Shown here one piece after another: positions 7,619 through 16,528 of a DNA stretch of 64,000 nt (position 1 is the first letter of the stretch; every line of letters starts with the position of its first letter). The notes beneath the pieces were generated by a model. That model saw only the letters and a program-made list of their open reading frames with translations, ran no database searches and was not told the DNA's origin. The stretch lies in contig PZPB01000003.1 of the NCBI GenBank assembly GCA_003045865.1, positions 1-64,000 on the forward strand, written 5' to 3'. A program made the position numbers and the translations under genes. Source of the stretch: Bacteroidota bacterium (GTDB taxonomy: Bacteria; Bacteroidota; Bacteroidia; Flavobacteriales; Schleiferiaceae).

Positions 7619-8795
7619 TGATGAAAGGGAATAAAAGATTAATAGGCGCTTTTTCATCTATGAGCACACGAGCCTCAGCTAGTGAACCCGCCAATATCTT
7701 GGCATTGGGACCTGTGCCTGCTGACCATTTTAAGCCCGAAAAGTTTGTGCTGTCTTGCAAAAGATTGACTGAAAAATAGGCGGGCAAGTTGCTTGAACTA
7801 AGTTCTTCTACCAGTTCATCATTTCTCAGGATCCGGTAAAGACCTTCCCTAGTAGCAGGATACTTTGATACCTTATCTACCTCACCAATAATATAACCGT
7901 ACTCTTCTTTAGAAAACGTACTAGTACTGATATAGACCTTCATTCCGCTCTGGAGCTTTTTGGTAAGCTTTGCGTCTACAAAGAATTTGGCCTCTAATAG
8001 GCCTTGCTGATCATCATAGTTCTCTACTGTCATTAAGTTTGTTGCCGGATCAAAAATGTCGCCATCATCTAGTGATACTTCTACGATCATTCCATTGTAT
8101 GGGCTTTCTATCTGACTCTTAAAACGCAATTCACTGCGCTTCTGGTTGAGGGTGTTTTGTAGCGCCTCCATCTCTTTCTTAGCCTCTAGAAAATCGTTGA
8201 GCTCAAAATTCTTGGCCTCTACATAGGCAAGGTTTAGCTTTTGATAGCGATAATCCAATGAGGATTGATAAGAAGCTAAGCGTGTACGATCAAAATTAGT
8301 GCTGGCCTTTCCAATCTGCGTTTTAATGAGTTTTAGGCTATCCTTGATAGAGCTGATACTAGCTTTTAGATTTGCCTCCCTTTGCCTTTTTAGTTGAGGA
8401 TCTACCAACTTGCCAAAACGATTTAGTCTTTTCTCATACATGCGATAATCGGCTTCTAGCTTACGTACCTCAAATTGAAGATCTATTTGCTCGGCTGTTG
8501 CTAAAAGTTGCCCCTTGTGAATGGTATCTCCTAGATTTACCGCCAGAGTATCAATAGTTCCGCCGAATGGAATCTTTACCTGCCTTAAGCCCTTCTCTTG
8601 AATTAAGATTCCCGAGCCATCTACAAAAATGGGTAAAGAGCCTCTAAATCCCCATAGCAGAAAGAATACTAGCATTAATGAAAGACCAATGAATACTGCA
8701 ATATGCCTGGGCCTAACCACCTTTAAGCTTTGGCTAATATCCTCTGGCGAGCTGATTTTTTTTAGGGCCTTTTGGCGAAAACTAACATCCCCCAT
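7608..8795 (-). CDS. HlyD-type NHLM bacteriocin secretion protein
   Basis: 395 residues. I place the start at ATG 8795, 10 bp after the dioxygenase stop; the longer reading frame would overlap that gene by about 60 nt. The start gives MGDVSFRQKALKKISSPEDI, typical of NHLM-system secretion proteins. A single membrane anchor (about 30-50, HIAVFIGLSLMLVFFLLWGF), a biotinyl-lipoyl-like half motif (VNLGDTIHKGQLLATAE), a long helical hairpin (about 100-220) and a beta-barrel domain follow. It is the periplasmic adaptor linking the two ABC proteins to an outer-membrane channel. No TolC-like gene is present in the window, so that partner must be elsewhere. Confidence 0.88.
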   Translation of the reverse strand: MGDVSFRQKALKKISSPEDISQSLKVVRPRHIAVFIGLSLMLVFFLLWGFRGSLPIFVDGSGILIQEKGLRQVKIPFGGTIDTLAVNLGDTIHKGQLLATAEQIDLQFEVRKLEADYRMYEKRLNRFGKLVDPQLKRQREANLKASISSIKDSLKLIKTQIGKASTNFDRTRLASYQSSLDYRYQKLNLAYVEAKNFELNDFLEAKKEMEALQNTLNQKRSELRFKSQIESPYNGMIVEVSLDDGDIFDPATNLMTVENYDDQQGLLEAKFFVDAKLTKKLQSGMKVYISTSTFSKEEYGYIIGEVDKVSKYPATREGLYRILRNDELVEELSSSNLPAYFSVNLLQDSTNFSGLKWSAGTGPNAKILAGSLAEARVLIDEKAPINLLFPFINAE

Positions 8796-8805
8796 CTTAT
8801 TTAGT

Positions 8806-9543
8806 TTACTTAAGTTTAAATTTATCGTGCAAGAAGTAATCTTGAGCCATTTTCCTTTGATAACCACAACGTTTGGGGTTAAAAAATAAAAACAGGGCCT
8901 TTCTAGAACTACTCGAAGTATTCACCGCCGACCCATGCGGGCAATAGCCATCAAAGAAAAGTGCATCTCCAGCAGCTAATTCAATAGGCTCAAAATTTAA
9001 ACTATCAACAATCTCTTTTTCCAGTACGCCGCCTTCAGGCCCAAGCCCACCTTGCTTGTGGATTCCTGCAGCTACTTGCATACAGCCATTCTCTATAGTA
9101 TGCTCATCTACCGCTAAACACATAGTAACCAACTTATCAATAGGTACACTTGGAGCGTATCTCTCATTGACCCACTGGATCACTGGGCTCTGCATATCCT
9201 GATGAGGATCATAGGCACCACCCCCAGGCTCTTTAAAATGGAAATCTTCAATGAATAGATGGGCTGGTTCTTTAAGTAAGCTCTCTAAATGCACTTGTAG
9301 CTTTTGGCTTTCTAAGAAACTCTTCATAAAGCCTATCCTTTCTGCAAAATCAAGCGCTTGAAAAAGCAGCTTCCCCTCTTTGCCGGCAGACATTTCAGGC
9401 ACACAATAGTCTGGGTACAGTTTACAGTATTGTAACATACTAGCCCTTAGCTGTGACATCTCTCCCCTTGTGTAAAATTGACGCACTACCACAAAGCCCT
9501 TTTCTTGATAGGACGCCTGCAGTGCTGCTAAGTTTTCTAACAT
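8806..9543 (-). CDS. Fe(II)/2-oxoglutarate dioxygenase, PhyH family
   Basis: 245 residues. His114-x-Asp116 (YDPHQDM), distal His203 (GYCPHGSAV) and Arg214 (SSRKALF) supply the iron- and 2-oxoglutarate-binding set of phytanoyl-CoA-type dioxygenases. ENGCMQVAAGIHKQG matches the NGxLxVxPGSH region. The family hydroxylates small molecules and some amino-acid residues. This is the first gene of the seven-ORF - strand operon, with HlyD starting 10 bp downstream. Hydroxylation of the peptide core is therefore a reasonable inference, but a free-metabolite substrate is not excluded. I see no clear -7/-33 promoter pair upstream. Confidence 0.82.
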   Translation of the reverse strand: MLENLAALQASYQEKGFVVVRQFYTRGEMSQLRASMLQYCKLYPDYCVPEMSAGKEGKLLFQALDFAERIGFMKSFLESQKLQVHLESLLKEPAHLFIEDFHFKEPGGGAYDPHQDMQSPVIQWVNERYAPSVPIDKLVTMCLAVDEHTIENGCMQVAAGIHKQGGLGPEGGVLEKEIVDSLNFEPIELAAGDALFFDGYCPHGSAVNTSSSSRKALFLFFNPKRCGYQRKMAQDYFLHDKFKLK

Positions 9544-10105
9544 ATAGTTTAGTTGAAGTCTAAAAATAAGAAAAAGATTAGACTAGCAGAGGTATGGGAG
9601 GAGTGGTTTTTGGCTTCTTTTTTAGAAAAGTTTAAAACGTAGGAAAAAGTCATGATTTAGTCATCATTTTCTAAAGAAGTGTGCTTCTAAAGGTCCAGCA
9701 AACCGAAATTAGGCCTTCATCCTTTTCCATTAATATTAACACAGACAATTCCCAACAGCTAAAGCACATCTTAAAATTTTTGGGGATTTTTACGACAAGG
9801 TATCTTAAGGTATTGCCCTTAGTCTTTTAATGGGCTAAATATCGTCTATCCGAAAGATGCTATAGCATTGCTTTATAACTCATTTCGCCCTGATAAAGAT
9901 TTATTTTTTTATTCGGTAATGGGAGAAAAATGTCTAAAAATAGCTGGGTTTGATTTCAAGCTGAATGAGGGCAATACAGAGCCCAAGCTAGCTGTCAGGC
10001 TTTGTCATTTTAAAGATCGCGCCCGAAAAGTCAGCTAGGAATGTTAATTCAACACAAAGTTAGTGCTTGATAGGCTGTACCCATGTGCGACTTATTAGCA
10101 ATTGA
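9544..10105. other. Gene-poor gap between RiPP operon and tRNA genes
   Basis: This 562-bp stretch should hold the operon promoter, but no confident box is visible. On the + strand, one reading frame is open from 9823 to 10038 (72 codons). Its text looks protein-like (KDAIALLYNSFRP, GEKCLKIAGFDF), but the only ATG is at 9919. It may be the remnant of a decayed gene. A weak inverted repeat AGAAG-TGTG-CTTCT lies at 9675-9688. Nothing else is recognised. Confidence 0.4.
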
Positions 10106-10123
10106 CTAACCACTTACAAACCA

Positions 10124-10161
10124 AAAAACCCTTGCTAATCTATTGACTAACAAGGGTTTTG
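10124..10161 (-). terminator. Terminator after tRNA-Leu(UAA)
   Basis: Arms AAAACCCTTG and CAAGGGTTTT flank a loop of about 16 nt. On the - strand the hairpin ends in a run of six T. It lies just downstream of the tRNA-Leu gene. Confidence 0.75.
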
Positions 10162-10173
10162 ATTTTGTGATTG

Positions 10174-10258
10174 TGCCCCAGGCGGGACTTGAACCCGCAC
10201 GACCGCAATGGTCACGGGATTTTAAGTCCCGCGTGTCTACCAATTCCACCACCAGGGC
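10174..10258 (-). tRNA. tRNA-Leu (UAA)
   Basis: An 85-nt class II tRNA. The acceptor stem starts GCCCTGG, and the D-arm has GGTGGAATTGGTAGACAC. The anticodon stem CGGGA/TCCCG encloses the loop CTTAAAA, with anticodon UAA. A long variable arm (TGACCATTGCGGTCGT) and T-loop GGTTCAAGTCC follow, and the discriminator is A. CCA is not encoded. The gene lies downstream of tRNA-Gly but behind a terminator. Confidence 0.95.
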
Positions 10259-10267
10259 GAACCTAAA

Positions 10268-10295
10268 TAAAAACCCCTCGTAAGAGGGGTTTTTG
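10268..10295. terminator. Terminator hairpin between the two tRNA genes
   Basis: AAAAACCCCTC and GAGGGGTTTTT arms around a 4-nt loop, with T runs on both strands. It directly follows tRNA-Gly on the - strand, so the two tRNAs may be separately transcribed or partly attenuated. Confidence 0.8.
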
Positions 10296-10368
<73 letters not shown>

Positions 10369-10462
10369 ATTTTGCTAATTTCTCAATTAGGCTTCTTAAA
10401 AGAACTTCCCTCCTTGCGTTTGGGACGGCAAATATAATATGATTTTCAAAAACCACACAACA

Positions 10463-13063
10463 TTATAGACCAATTTTTTTCTTTATTTCATTTAACTTCA
10501 TCAAGGCCTCTACTGGAGTAAGAGTATTGATATCTAAATTTTGAATATCCACTCTAATATCTTCTAAAATCGGATCATCTAACTTAAAGAAGCTCAGCTG
10601 CATATCATCTTTAGCCTGCTTAACAGCTTGCCCAGCGTCCTTTCCCTTCGCCCGACTACTTTCTAATTCGGCCAATATTTTTTCGGCACGGTTTAAAACC
10701 AAATTAGGCATGCCCGCCATCTTTGCTACATGAATTCCGAAACTATGCGCACTACCACCTTGCCTTAATTTGCGCATAAAGATGATTTTATCGCCTACCT
10801 CCTTCACACTCACATTATAATTATGAATGCGCTCAAACAGATTTGCCATTTCATTTAACTCGTGGTAATGGGTAGCGAATAACGTTTTAGCGCGACTGGG
10901 ATGTTCATGCAAAAATTCCGCGATACTCCAAGCGATGCTAATACCATCGTAAGTACTTGTACCGCGTCCTATTTCATCGAGAACCACTAAACTCCTTTCG
11001 GAAAGGTTATTCAAAATACTGGCCGTCTCATTCATTTCTACCATAAAGGTAGATTCACCCTGAGAAATATTATCAGAAGCCCCCACGCGCACAAATATCT
11101 TATCGACCAAACCTAATTCGGCAGCCTGCGCTGGCACAAAAGAACCCATCTGCGCAAGCAAACAGATTAAAGCACTTTGCCTAAGTAATGCCGACTTACC
11201 CGACATGTTCGGGCCGGTAATCATTAGTAGTTGCTGTTCTTCCCGATTTAGCTCTAGGCTATTGGATATATACTCGGCTCCGCTAGGCAGACTTTGCTCA
11301 ATAACGGGATGACGACCATCCGTAATGGACAAGCTGGTTCCATGATTTATACCGGGCAAATGGTAGTTCCGCTTCTTGGCCAATTCTGCGAAAGCGGAAA
11401 GACAGTCGATTTGAGCCAGCAAGCGGGCATTGGCCTGAATTTGCGCTAATGACTTTCGACATTCATTTAAAAGATCCTCGTATAATCCTTGTTCCAGACT
11501 AACAATTTTTTCTTCCGCTCCTAGAATTTTTGCCTCATACTCTTTTAGCTCAGGGGTAATGTAACGCTCTGCATTAACCAGGGTTTGTTTGCGTATCCAC
11601 TCTTGCGGAACTTTATCTTTCTGACTGTTACGAACCTCTAAATAGTAGCCAAAAACATTGTTAAAGGCAATTTTAAGATTGGTAATACCTGTGGCCTGAC
11701 TTTCTCTATTCTGAATCCCTAAAAGCTTATCTTTTCCATGATAAACCAATTCGCGTAATTCGTCCAGATCGGCCGAAAAGCCTTGACGCATTACTTCTCC
11801 TTTATTGAAATTATTGGAAGGCTCTTCCTTTAGTCGATCGGTTATCGTAGCAATAAAATCCAAGCCTGTCCACAACTTATCGCAAAACTCTTTTAGATCG
11901 CCATCTACAGCAGTGCCTAAGTTCTTAATTTCATTTGAAAGCATAATGCCTTCTTTCAATTGGAGCAGTTCCTTGGGCAAAATCTTACCGGTGCTAAGCT
12001 TTACCGCCAAGCGCTCTAAGTCATTGATTTCGGCCAAATGATCGCGTGTGCTTTCTAAAAGATCGATATTTTTATAATAAGTATCCACTACTACCTGCCG
12101 TTTTTCAATCTGCGTTAAGTCCAGCAAAGGCATCGCCATCCATCGCTGCAACAATCGCGAACCCATGGGAGAAGCGGTGAAATTTATAACATCATATAGT
12201 GATTTACCATTGGGCGCATTAGAGTCGAAAATCTCTAAATTTCGCACGGTAAAACGATCCATCCACACATAATCACGGTGATCAATTCTACTTAAAGAAC
12301 TAATATGTTGCAAGCGATTGTGCTGGGTTTCCTTCATATAGTGAAAAACCGCCCCGCAGGCAATTATCGCCTCACGCAGATCTTCAATCCCATAGCCTTT
12401 AAGAGAGCTAACTTGAAAATGACTTAATAAATTCTGCTGGGCGAAATCCTCTTGAAAAACCCAATCATCGAGCGAATACGAATAATGCTTACCCTGATAC
12501 AATTCATTGTAAACATCACGCTTGGTGCGTGAGTAAATGATTTCCGCCGGTCTTAAGCTTTGAATCAGTTTATCGATATATTCATGACTTCCCTGGGCCA
12601 CCATAAGTTCGCCCGTAGAAATATCGCAAAAAGCAATTCCCTGCATGCCTCCGGTAATATGGATGGCACAAAGAAAATTATTACTCCCACTTTGTAAAAC
12701 CTGATCGTTGGTGGTTAAGCCTGGAGTAACCAATTCTGTTACGCCGCGTTTCACTATATTTTTGGTTTGTTTAGGATCTTCTAACTGGTCGCAGATAGCC
12801 ACGCGGAGTCCCGCTCTCACAAGTTTCGGCAGATAAGTATCTAAGGAATGATGCGGAAAACCCGCCAGTTCGGTTTTAGCCGCTGCGCCATTGGCTCGTT
12901 TGGTTAAAACAATTCCCAAAATTTTGCTTGCGCGGATGGCGTCCTCACCGAATGTTTCGTAAAAATCGCCCACCCGAAATAAAAGCAAAGCATCGGGATG
13001 CTTGGTTTTTATCTCGTTATACTGCCGCATTAAAGGCGTCTCTTGCTTACTTTTCGTAGTCAA
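10463..13063 (-). CDS. mutS: DNA mismatch repair ATPase MutS
   Basis: 866 residues, the usual length. The mismatch-binding Phe-x-Glu is in VGDFYETFGEDA near the N terminus. The C-terminal ATPase has Walker A GPNMSGKS, Walker B VVLDEIGRGTSTYDG and the switch ATHYHELNE. It recognises mispaired bases and recruits MutL. I take the TTG at 13063 as start because it gives the family's short N-terminal extension before PLMRQYNEIKTKHPDALL; ATG 13030 would remove part of that. It is divergent from the SpoU methyltransferase gene, with 39 bp between them. Confidence 0.97.
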   Translation of the reverse strand: MTTKSKQETPLMRQYNEIKTKHPDALLLFRVGDFYETFGEDAIRASKILGIVLTKRANGAAAKTELAGFPHHSLDTYLPKLVRAGLRVAICDQLEDPKQTKNIVKRGVTELVTPGLTTNDQVLQSGSNNFLCAIHITGGMQGIAFCDISTGELMVAQGSHEYIDKLIQSLRPAEIIYSRTKRDVYNELYQGKHYSYSLDDWVFQEDFAQQNLLSHFQVSSLKGYGIEDLREAIIACGAVFHYMKETQHNRLQHISSLSRIDHRDYVWMDRFTVRNLEIFDSNAPNGKSLYDVINFTASPMGSRLLQRWMAMPLLDLTQIEKRQVVVDTYYKNIDLLESTRDHLAEINDLERLAVKLSTGKILPKELLQLKEGIMLSNEIKNLGTAVDGDLKEFCDKLWTGLDFIATITDRLKEEPSNNFNKGEVMRQGFSADLDELRELVYHGKDKLLGIQNRESQATGITNLKIAFNNVFGYYLEVRNSQKDKVPQEWIRKQTLVNAERYITPELKEYEAKILGAEEKIVSLEQGLYEDLLNECRKSLAQIQANARLLAQIDCLSAFAELAKKRNYHLPGINHGTSLSITDGRHPVIEQSLPSGAEYISNSLELNREEQQLLMITGPNMSGKSALLRQSALICLLAQMGSFVPAQAAELGLVDKIFVRVGASDNISQGESTFMVEMNETASILNNLSERSLVVLDEIGRGTSTYDGISIAWSIAEFLHEHPSRAKTLFATHYHELNEMANLFERIHNYNVSVKEVGDKIIFMRKLRQGGSAHSFGIHVAKMAGMPNLVLNRAEKILAELESSRAKGKDAGQAVKQAKDDMQLSFFKLDDPILEDIRVDIQNLDINTLTPVEALMKLNEIKKKIGL

Positions 13064-13102
13064 TTAAAGTACTTTTGATCTTTGGCTAAAATACTATAAG
13101 CT

Positions 13103-13627
13103 ATGAGAAAGTTACGCATGAGCGAGCTAAATAGAATGACTGCGGAAGAATTTAAAGAAAGTAAGAAACATCCTTTCTGCATTGCCTTAGATGATATTCG
13201 CAGTATTTTAAACGTTGGATCCGTTTTCCGCAGTGCTGATGCCTTCCGTTGCGAGAAAATCTACCTTGGCGGACTTAGTCCCGAACCCGTAAAAGAAATG
13301 CGTAAAACCGCCCTAGGCGCGACCGATTCGGTGGCATGGGAAGCGATGCCCCATGGCCTATCTGGCTTGGCGGCACTCAAGGCAAATGGCTATCAAATAT
13401 GGGCCGTAGAGCAAACTACTAATTCTATCATGCTTAATGATTGGCGGCCCAATTTAGAAATGAAGCAAATTTTCGTTTTTGGTAACGAGGTAAGTGGCGT
13501 AAGCGATGAAGTGCTGAGTTTTTGCGATGGCGCTATTGAAATCCCGCAATTTGGCACTAAGCATTCCTTAAATATTTCTGTTAGTGCTGGCATTGTTCTT
13601 TGGGATTATATCCGCAAGACCTTATAA
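13103..13627 (+). CDS. TrmH/SpoU family RNA 2'-O-methyltransferase
   Basis: 174 residues, about the length of compact SpoU enzymes. The three SPOUT motifs are visible: NVGSVFRSADAF with the catalytic Arg (about 38-49), FVFGNEVSGVSDEVL (about 120-135), and IPQFGTKHSLNISVSAGI near the C terminus forming the knot and the SAM site. It transfers a methyl group to a ribose 2'-OH in tRNA or rRNA; the exact site cannot be read from sequence. It lacks the N-terminal L30e-like domain of longer TrmH-type enzymes. Translation starts at ATG 13103, 39 bp from divergent mutS. Confidence 0.9.
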   Translation: MRKLRMSELNRMTAEEFKESKKHPFCIALDDIRSILNVGSVFRSADAFRCEKIYLGGLSPEPVKEMRKTALGATDSVAWEAMPHGLSGLAALKANGYQIWAVEQTTNSIMLNDWRPNLEMKQIFVFGNEVSGVSDEVLSFCDGAIEIPQFGTKHSLNISVSAGIVLWDYIRKTL

Positions 13628-13779
13628 CATGAGTTCGACTATCCATTAAAACTCAAACCGACTTAGCTCGAAGACGCCCAAAAACAGTCTTTCGAATTAG
13701 CGATATCTAGCGCTTATCCTTTGGAAATACCCCGCCCTTAGTTCCTCGTCTATTTTAAGTTCATTTAGGATTAAACTAA

Positions 13780-13806
13780 AAAAGGCTCCCAAATTGGGAG
13801 CCTTTT
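13780..13806 (-). terminator. Terminator of the OmpA-family gene
   Basis: AAAAGGCTCCC and GGGAGCCTTTT arms with a 5-nt loop. The - strand copy ends in seven T. It lies about 20 bp after the ompA-like stop codon. Confidence 0.88.
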
Positions 13807-13825
13807 AAAATGTTTAGAACTTATC

Positions 13826-15247
13826 TTATTTTACAGATACGTCAACTCTACGGTTGATGTTGTTGTGCCCTTGAGCTAATTGCTCAGACTCACCACTAGA
13901 TTTAGTTTCGATACGAGAAGCATCAATTCCAAATACTTGCGTTAATTCTTTTGCTACTGCATCAGCACGGCGCTGACCTAAAGTCTTGTTGTACTCTTCT
14001 GCACCCGTTGCATCACTGTGACCAGTTAATACAATTTTCACATCAGGATTAGATTTTAATGCATTAGCAACTGCGGCTAATCTTAAGTAGTTAGCATCTG
14101 TAACAGAAACGCTGTTAAAGTTAAAGAATACTGAAGGCATGTAAGCCCCTACACCGCCACCACCACCATTGGCAGCACTAGCAACAGAAATACCTTTGAA
14201 GTTCACCAAAGCACCTTTAGGAGTATTAGGCTCAACATCCATGTGATCACCTACACCATCACCGTCAGAATCGATAGTACGACCTTCAGAATCAACGTTA
14301 GCACCTTTAGCCGTGAATGGATCAGCATCCATGTAATCAGGAATTCCATCACCATCGCTATCCATTGGAGCTCCGTTGGCAGCAACATTAATACCAGCTG
14401 GTGTAGCGTTATCAACATCGAATAGGTTACTTACACCGTCACCATCATCGTCATTGGTAAGTTTACCGTAGTTATCTTTAATTTCTTTCAGGTCAGCAAA
14501 AAGATTTTCGTAAGGACTGTAATAAACGATGTTCTTTTTCTCCTTGTCGCCAAAGTTATAAGTAGCACCTACACCGAAGTAACCGAAGAAATCAGAATTC
14601 ACCCCTCTCAGAAGACCATCTGCTCCATCAATAAGAGTAAAGGTATTGCGGTAAAGAATATCTAAATCCCAAGTTTCATTCAACTGGCGTTTGTACCATA
14701 ATTTTAATGGAAGCATAGTGGTGAAAGCTCTCCCAGCAGCCAACTTATCTCCACCAACTGAACTAACTTGAGTACCTGCTTCATCAAAGCCAGTTGCGGC
14801 TAGATAAGTCGCACCAAGACCTAGCGTAAATATCATGGCATGTTTTCTTTGGTATTGTCTACCATACAAAAACATATTGGTTAAATTAAATGCTAAACTG
14901 ATGTCACCGTCTAAATAATCACCTTCGTAGTAATAATTTAAAGCAGTACCAGAAGTTTGGTGAAAACCACCTGTTCCGGAAACCCCAATCATAGGTGAGA
15001 ACCATTTGGTTAAGTGTCCACGTACTCCGATTTCAAAACCACCAACACCACTTGGTGTTAGATCTGTTTTGTCACCGAAAAAATAGCTAGCCGCATCTCC
15101 TAAAGAGGCAGTAGCTCCAACATTTAAGCCTAATGACCAAGTACGAAAGTTACTTTGATGTGCTTCTGTAAGGACCACCTCTTCATTCTGAGCGGTTGCA
15201 GCGAGACTAAAAAGAGCAAGTCCGAAAAGTAAATTTATTCTTTTCAT
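13826..15247 (-). CDS. OmpA-family outer-membrane protein with TSP3 repeats
   Basis: 473 residues. A signal peptide (MKRINLLFGLALFSLAATAQ) precedes an N-terminal beta-barrel of about 220 residues. Next comes a calcium-type thrombospondin-3 region with repeated DxDGDGVxD motifs (DDDGDGVSN, DSDGDGIPD, DSDGDGVGD; about 265-345). The C-terminal OmpA peptidoglycan-binding domain has GHSDATGAEEYNKTLGQRRA, with the diaminopimelate-binding Asp and Arg. It anchors the outer membrane to the cell wall. It is monocistronic, with a canonical Bacteroidota promoter upstream and its own terminator, consistent with strong expression. Confidence 0.93.
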   Translation of the reverse strand: MKRINLLFGLALFSLAATAQNEEVVLTEAHQSNFRTWSLGLNVGATASLGDAASYFFGDKTDLTPSGVGGFEIGVRGHLTKWFSPMIGVSGTGGFHQTSGTALNYYYEGDYLDGDISLAFNLTNMFLYGRQYQRKHAMIFTLGLGATYLAATGFDEAGTQVSSVGGDKLAAGRAFTTMLPLKLWYKRQLNETWDLDILYRNTFTLIDGADGLLRGVNSDFFGYFGVGATYNFGDKEKKNIVYYSPYENLFADLKEIKDNYGKLTNDDDGDGVSNLFDVDNATPAGINVAANGAPMDSDGDGIPDYMDADPFTAKGANVDSEGRTIDSDGDGVGDHMDVEPNTPKGALVNFKGISVASAANGGGGGVGAYMPSVFFNFNSVSVTDANYLRLAAVANALKSNPDVKIVLTGHSDATGAEEYNKTLGQRRADAVAKELTQVFGIDASRIETKSSGESEQLAQGHNNINRRVDVSVK

Positions 15248-15287
15248 AATTATAAGTGGGTTATATTTTGCATCTATAAATGCTTCA

Positions 15288-15316
15288 CAAAGGTACTAAA
15301 AGTGACCGAAACGCAA
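15288..15316 (-). promoter_or_regulatory. Bacteroidota-type promoter of the OmpA-family gene
   Basis: On the - strand, TTG (15314-15316) is followed 18 nt later by TACCTTTG (15288-15295). This matches the TTG / TAnnTTTG consensus of the Bacteroidota primary sigma factor. The start codon is about 40 nt downstream. Confidence 0.75.
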
Positions 15317-15365
15317 TTTTTTTGCGTTAATTCTAATTTTGAAAAGCTAATATTTTTTTTACCGG

Positions 15366-15995
15366 CTATAAGGATTTCTTCAAAACTTCGTCAACCACCC
15401 GTTCTACATCACTTTCGGAGTGTAAAAAATCAAAATCATCCGCATTTAGATCGATGATTTTTGAGCTCCAGTTTTGTTTAATGAAGCTAGCATAACTTTT
15501 ATTTAAGCTCAATAAATAATCATGACTCATATTTTCTTCATAAGACCGACCTCTTTTGTCAATATTAGTCAATAATGATTTGAGTGGACGATGAAGAAAA
15601 ATTAACAAATCAGGTTGTCGAACCTTACTAAAGGCCATATGCCAAAATTTACGGTAAAGCTGAAATTCTGCCTCTGGAAGATTGTTCTGGGCAAAAATCA
15701 AGCTCTTAAAAGGCGCGTAATCAGCCACTAAATTGGGTAAAAACAAATCTTGCGTAGTTGGCAAATTACTGAGTTGATGATAACGATCTGCCAAAAAGGA
15801 CATTTCCACCGAAAAGGCAAATCGCTCCTTATCCTCGTAAAAACGACCTAAAAAAGGGTTTTCTTCAAATTCTTCTAAAACCAAACGCGCATTAAGCTTT
15901 TCCGATAGAAGCTTGGCTAAGGTAGTTTTTCCCGACCCGATATTTCCTTCTATGGCAATGTATTTCCCTTCAATCAAGCTTGCGCGCTTTAACAT
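15366..15995 (-). CDS. Deoxynucleoside kinase (folK-linked type)
   Basis: 209 residues. P-loop IEGNIGSGKTTL lies near residue 16, and a Lid region has RGRSYEENMSHDYL with nucleotide-binding arginines. The usual D-R-S catalytic segment is replaced by ADYAPFKSLIFA, a variant I recall from deoxynucleoside kinases linked to folK in Bacteroidota. It should phosphorylate deoxynucleosides for salvage. The ATG overlaps the folK end by 26 nt, so translation is probably coupled. A second paralogue with the classic DRT segment lies at 23125-23739. Confidence 0.85.
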   Translation of the reverse strand: MLKRASLIEGKYIAIEGNIGSGKTTLAKLLSEKLNARLVLEEFEENPFLGRFYEDKERFAFSVEMSFLADRYHQLSNLPTTQDLFLPNLVADYAPFKSLIFAQNNLPEAEFQLYRKFWHMAFSKVRQPDLLIFLHRPLKSLLTNIDKRGRSYEENMSHDYLLSLNKSYASFIKQNWSSKIIDLNADDFDFLHSESDVERVVDEVLKKSL

Positions 15996-16476
15996 TATCT
16001 GTACAGTTTTCTAATAGATAGCTTGTAGATTTTAGCAGAACTGGATGAATAAAATCTGGGTCTACCTCCGCTATAGCTTGCAAAGTAAAGGCACGTAAAT
16101 GTAATCTAGGGTGCGGTAGTACAAGTTTATCAGAATTTAAAACCATATCACCCACAAACAGAATGTCAATATCTAAAGTCCGGTCAAAATAGGATCCCTC
16201 AACCTTAGGCTTTACTCTTTCCCTACCAAACTGAAGCTCTGCCGCTAGCAGTTTTTCTAATAGTAATTGCGGATTTAATACTGTTTCTACTTTCCAAACT
16301 TGATTGAGAAATAGATTTTCACTCTCCATACCCCAAGGTTCGCTTTGATATAAACTAGATTTGCTCAGAATAGTAAAAGAGCCCAACAAAAATTCTTCAG
16401 CTTTTTCGAAAGTCCTTCGCACATCTCCTAAATTTCCGCCAAGCAGCAAATGTGCTTCTCTTTTTATTTCTCGCAA
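15970..16476 (-). CDS. folK: HPPK, 2-amino-4-hydroxy-6-hydroxymethyldihydropteridine diphosphokinase
   Basis: About 168 residues from TTG 16476. TTG 16485 is equally possible, and no ATG lies close to the conserved start AHLLLGGNLGD. Family signatures are LYQSEPWGMESENLFLNQV and the HPPK motif RTLDIDILFVGD followed by LPHPRLHLRAF. It transfers pyrophosphate from ATP to 6-hydroxymethyl-dihydropterin in folate synthesis. Longer upstream readings run into the divergent sppA gene and are unlikely. On the - strand, TTTG followed 19-20 nt later by a weak -7-like box ending in TTTG (16482-16485) may be its promoter. It is followed directly by the deoxynucleoside kinase. Confidence 0.9.
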   Translation of the reverse strand: MREIKREAHLLLGGNLGDVRRTFEKAEEFLLGSFTILSKSSLYQSEPWGMESENLFLNQVWKVETVLNPQLLLEKLLAAELQFGRERVKPKVEGSYFDRTLDIDILFVGDMVLNSDKLVLPHPRLHLRAFTLQAIAEVDPDFIHPVLLKSTSYLLENCTDNVKARKLD

Positions 16477-16528
16477 ACTGAACAAATACTTAATATTGCT
16501 GTATAAACGCAAAACTAAATATATTCCA

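Noticed and set aside
9919-10038. 39-residue ORF as a second RiPP precursor
   Set aside because: It has no Nif11 or Gly-Gly leader ending and is better explained as part of a longer decayed frame.
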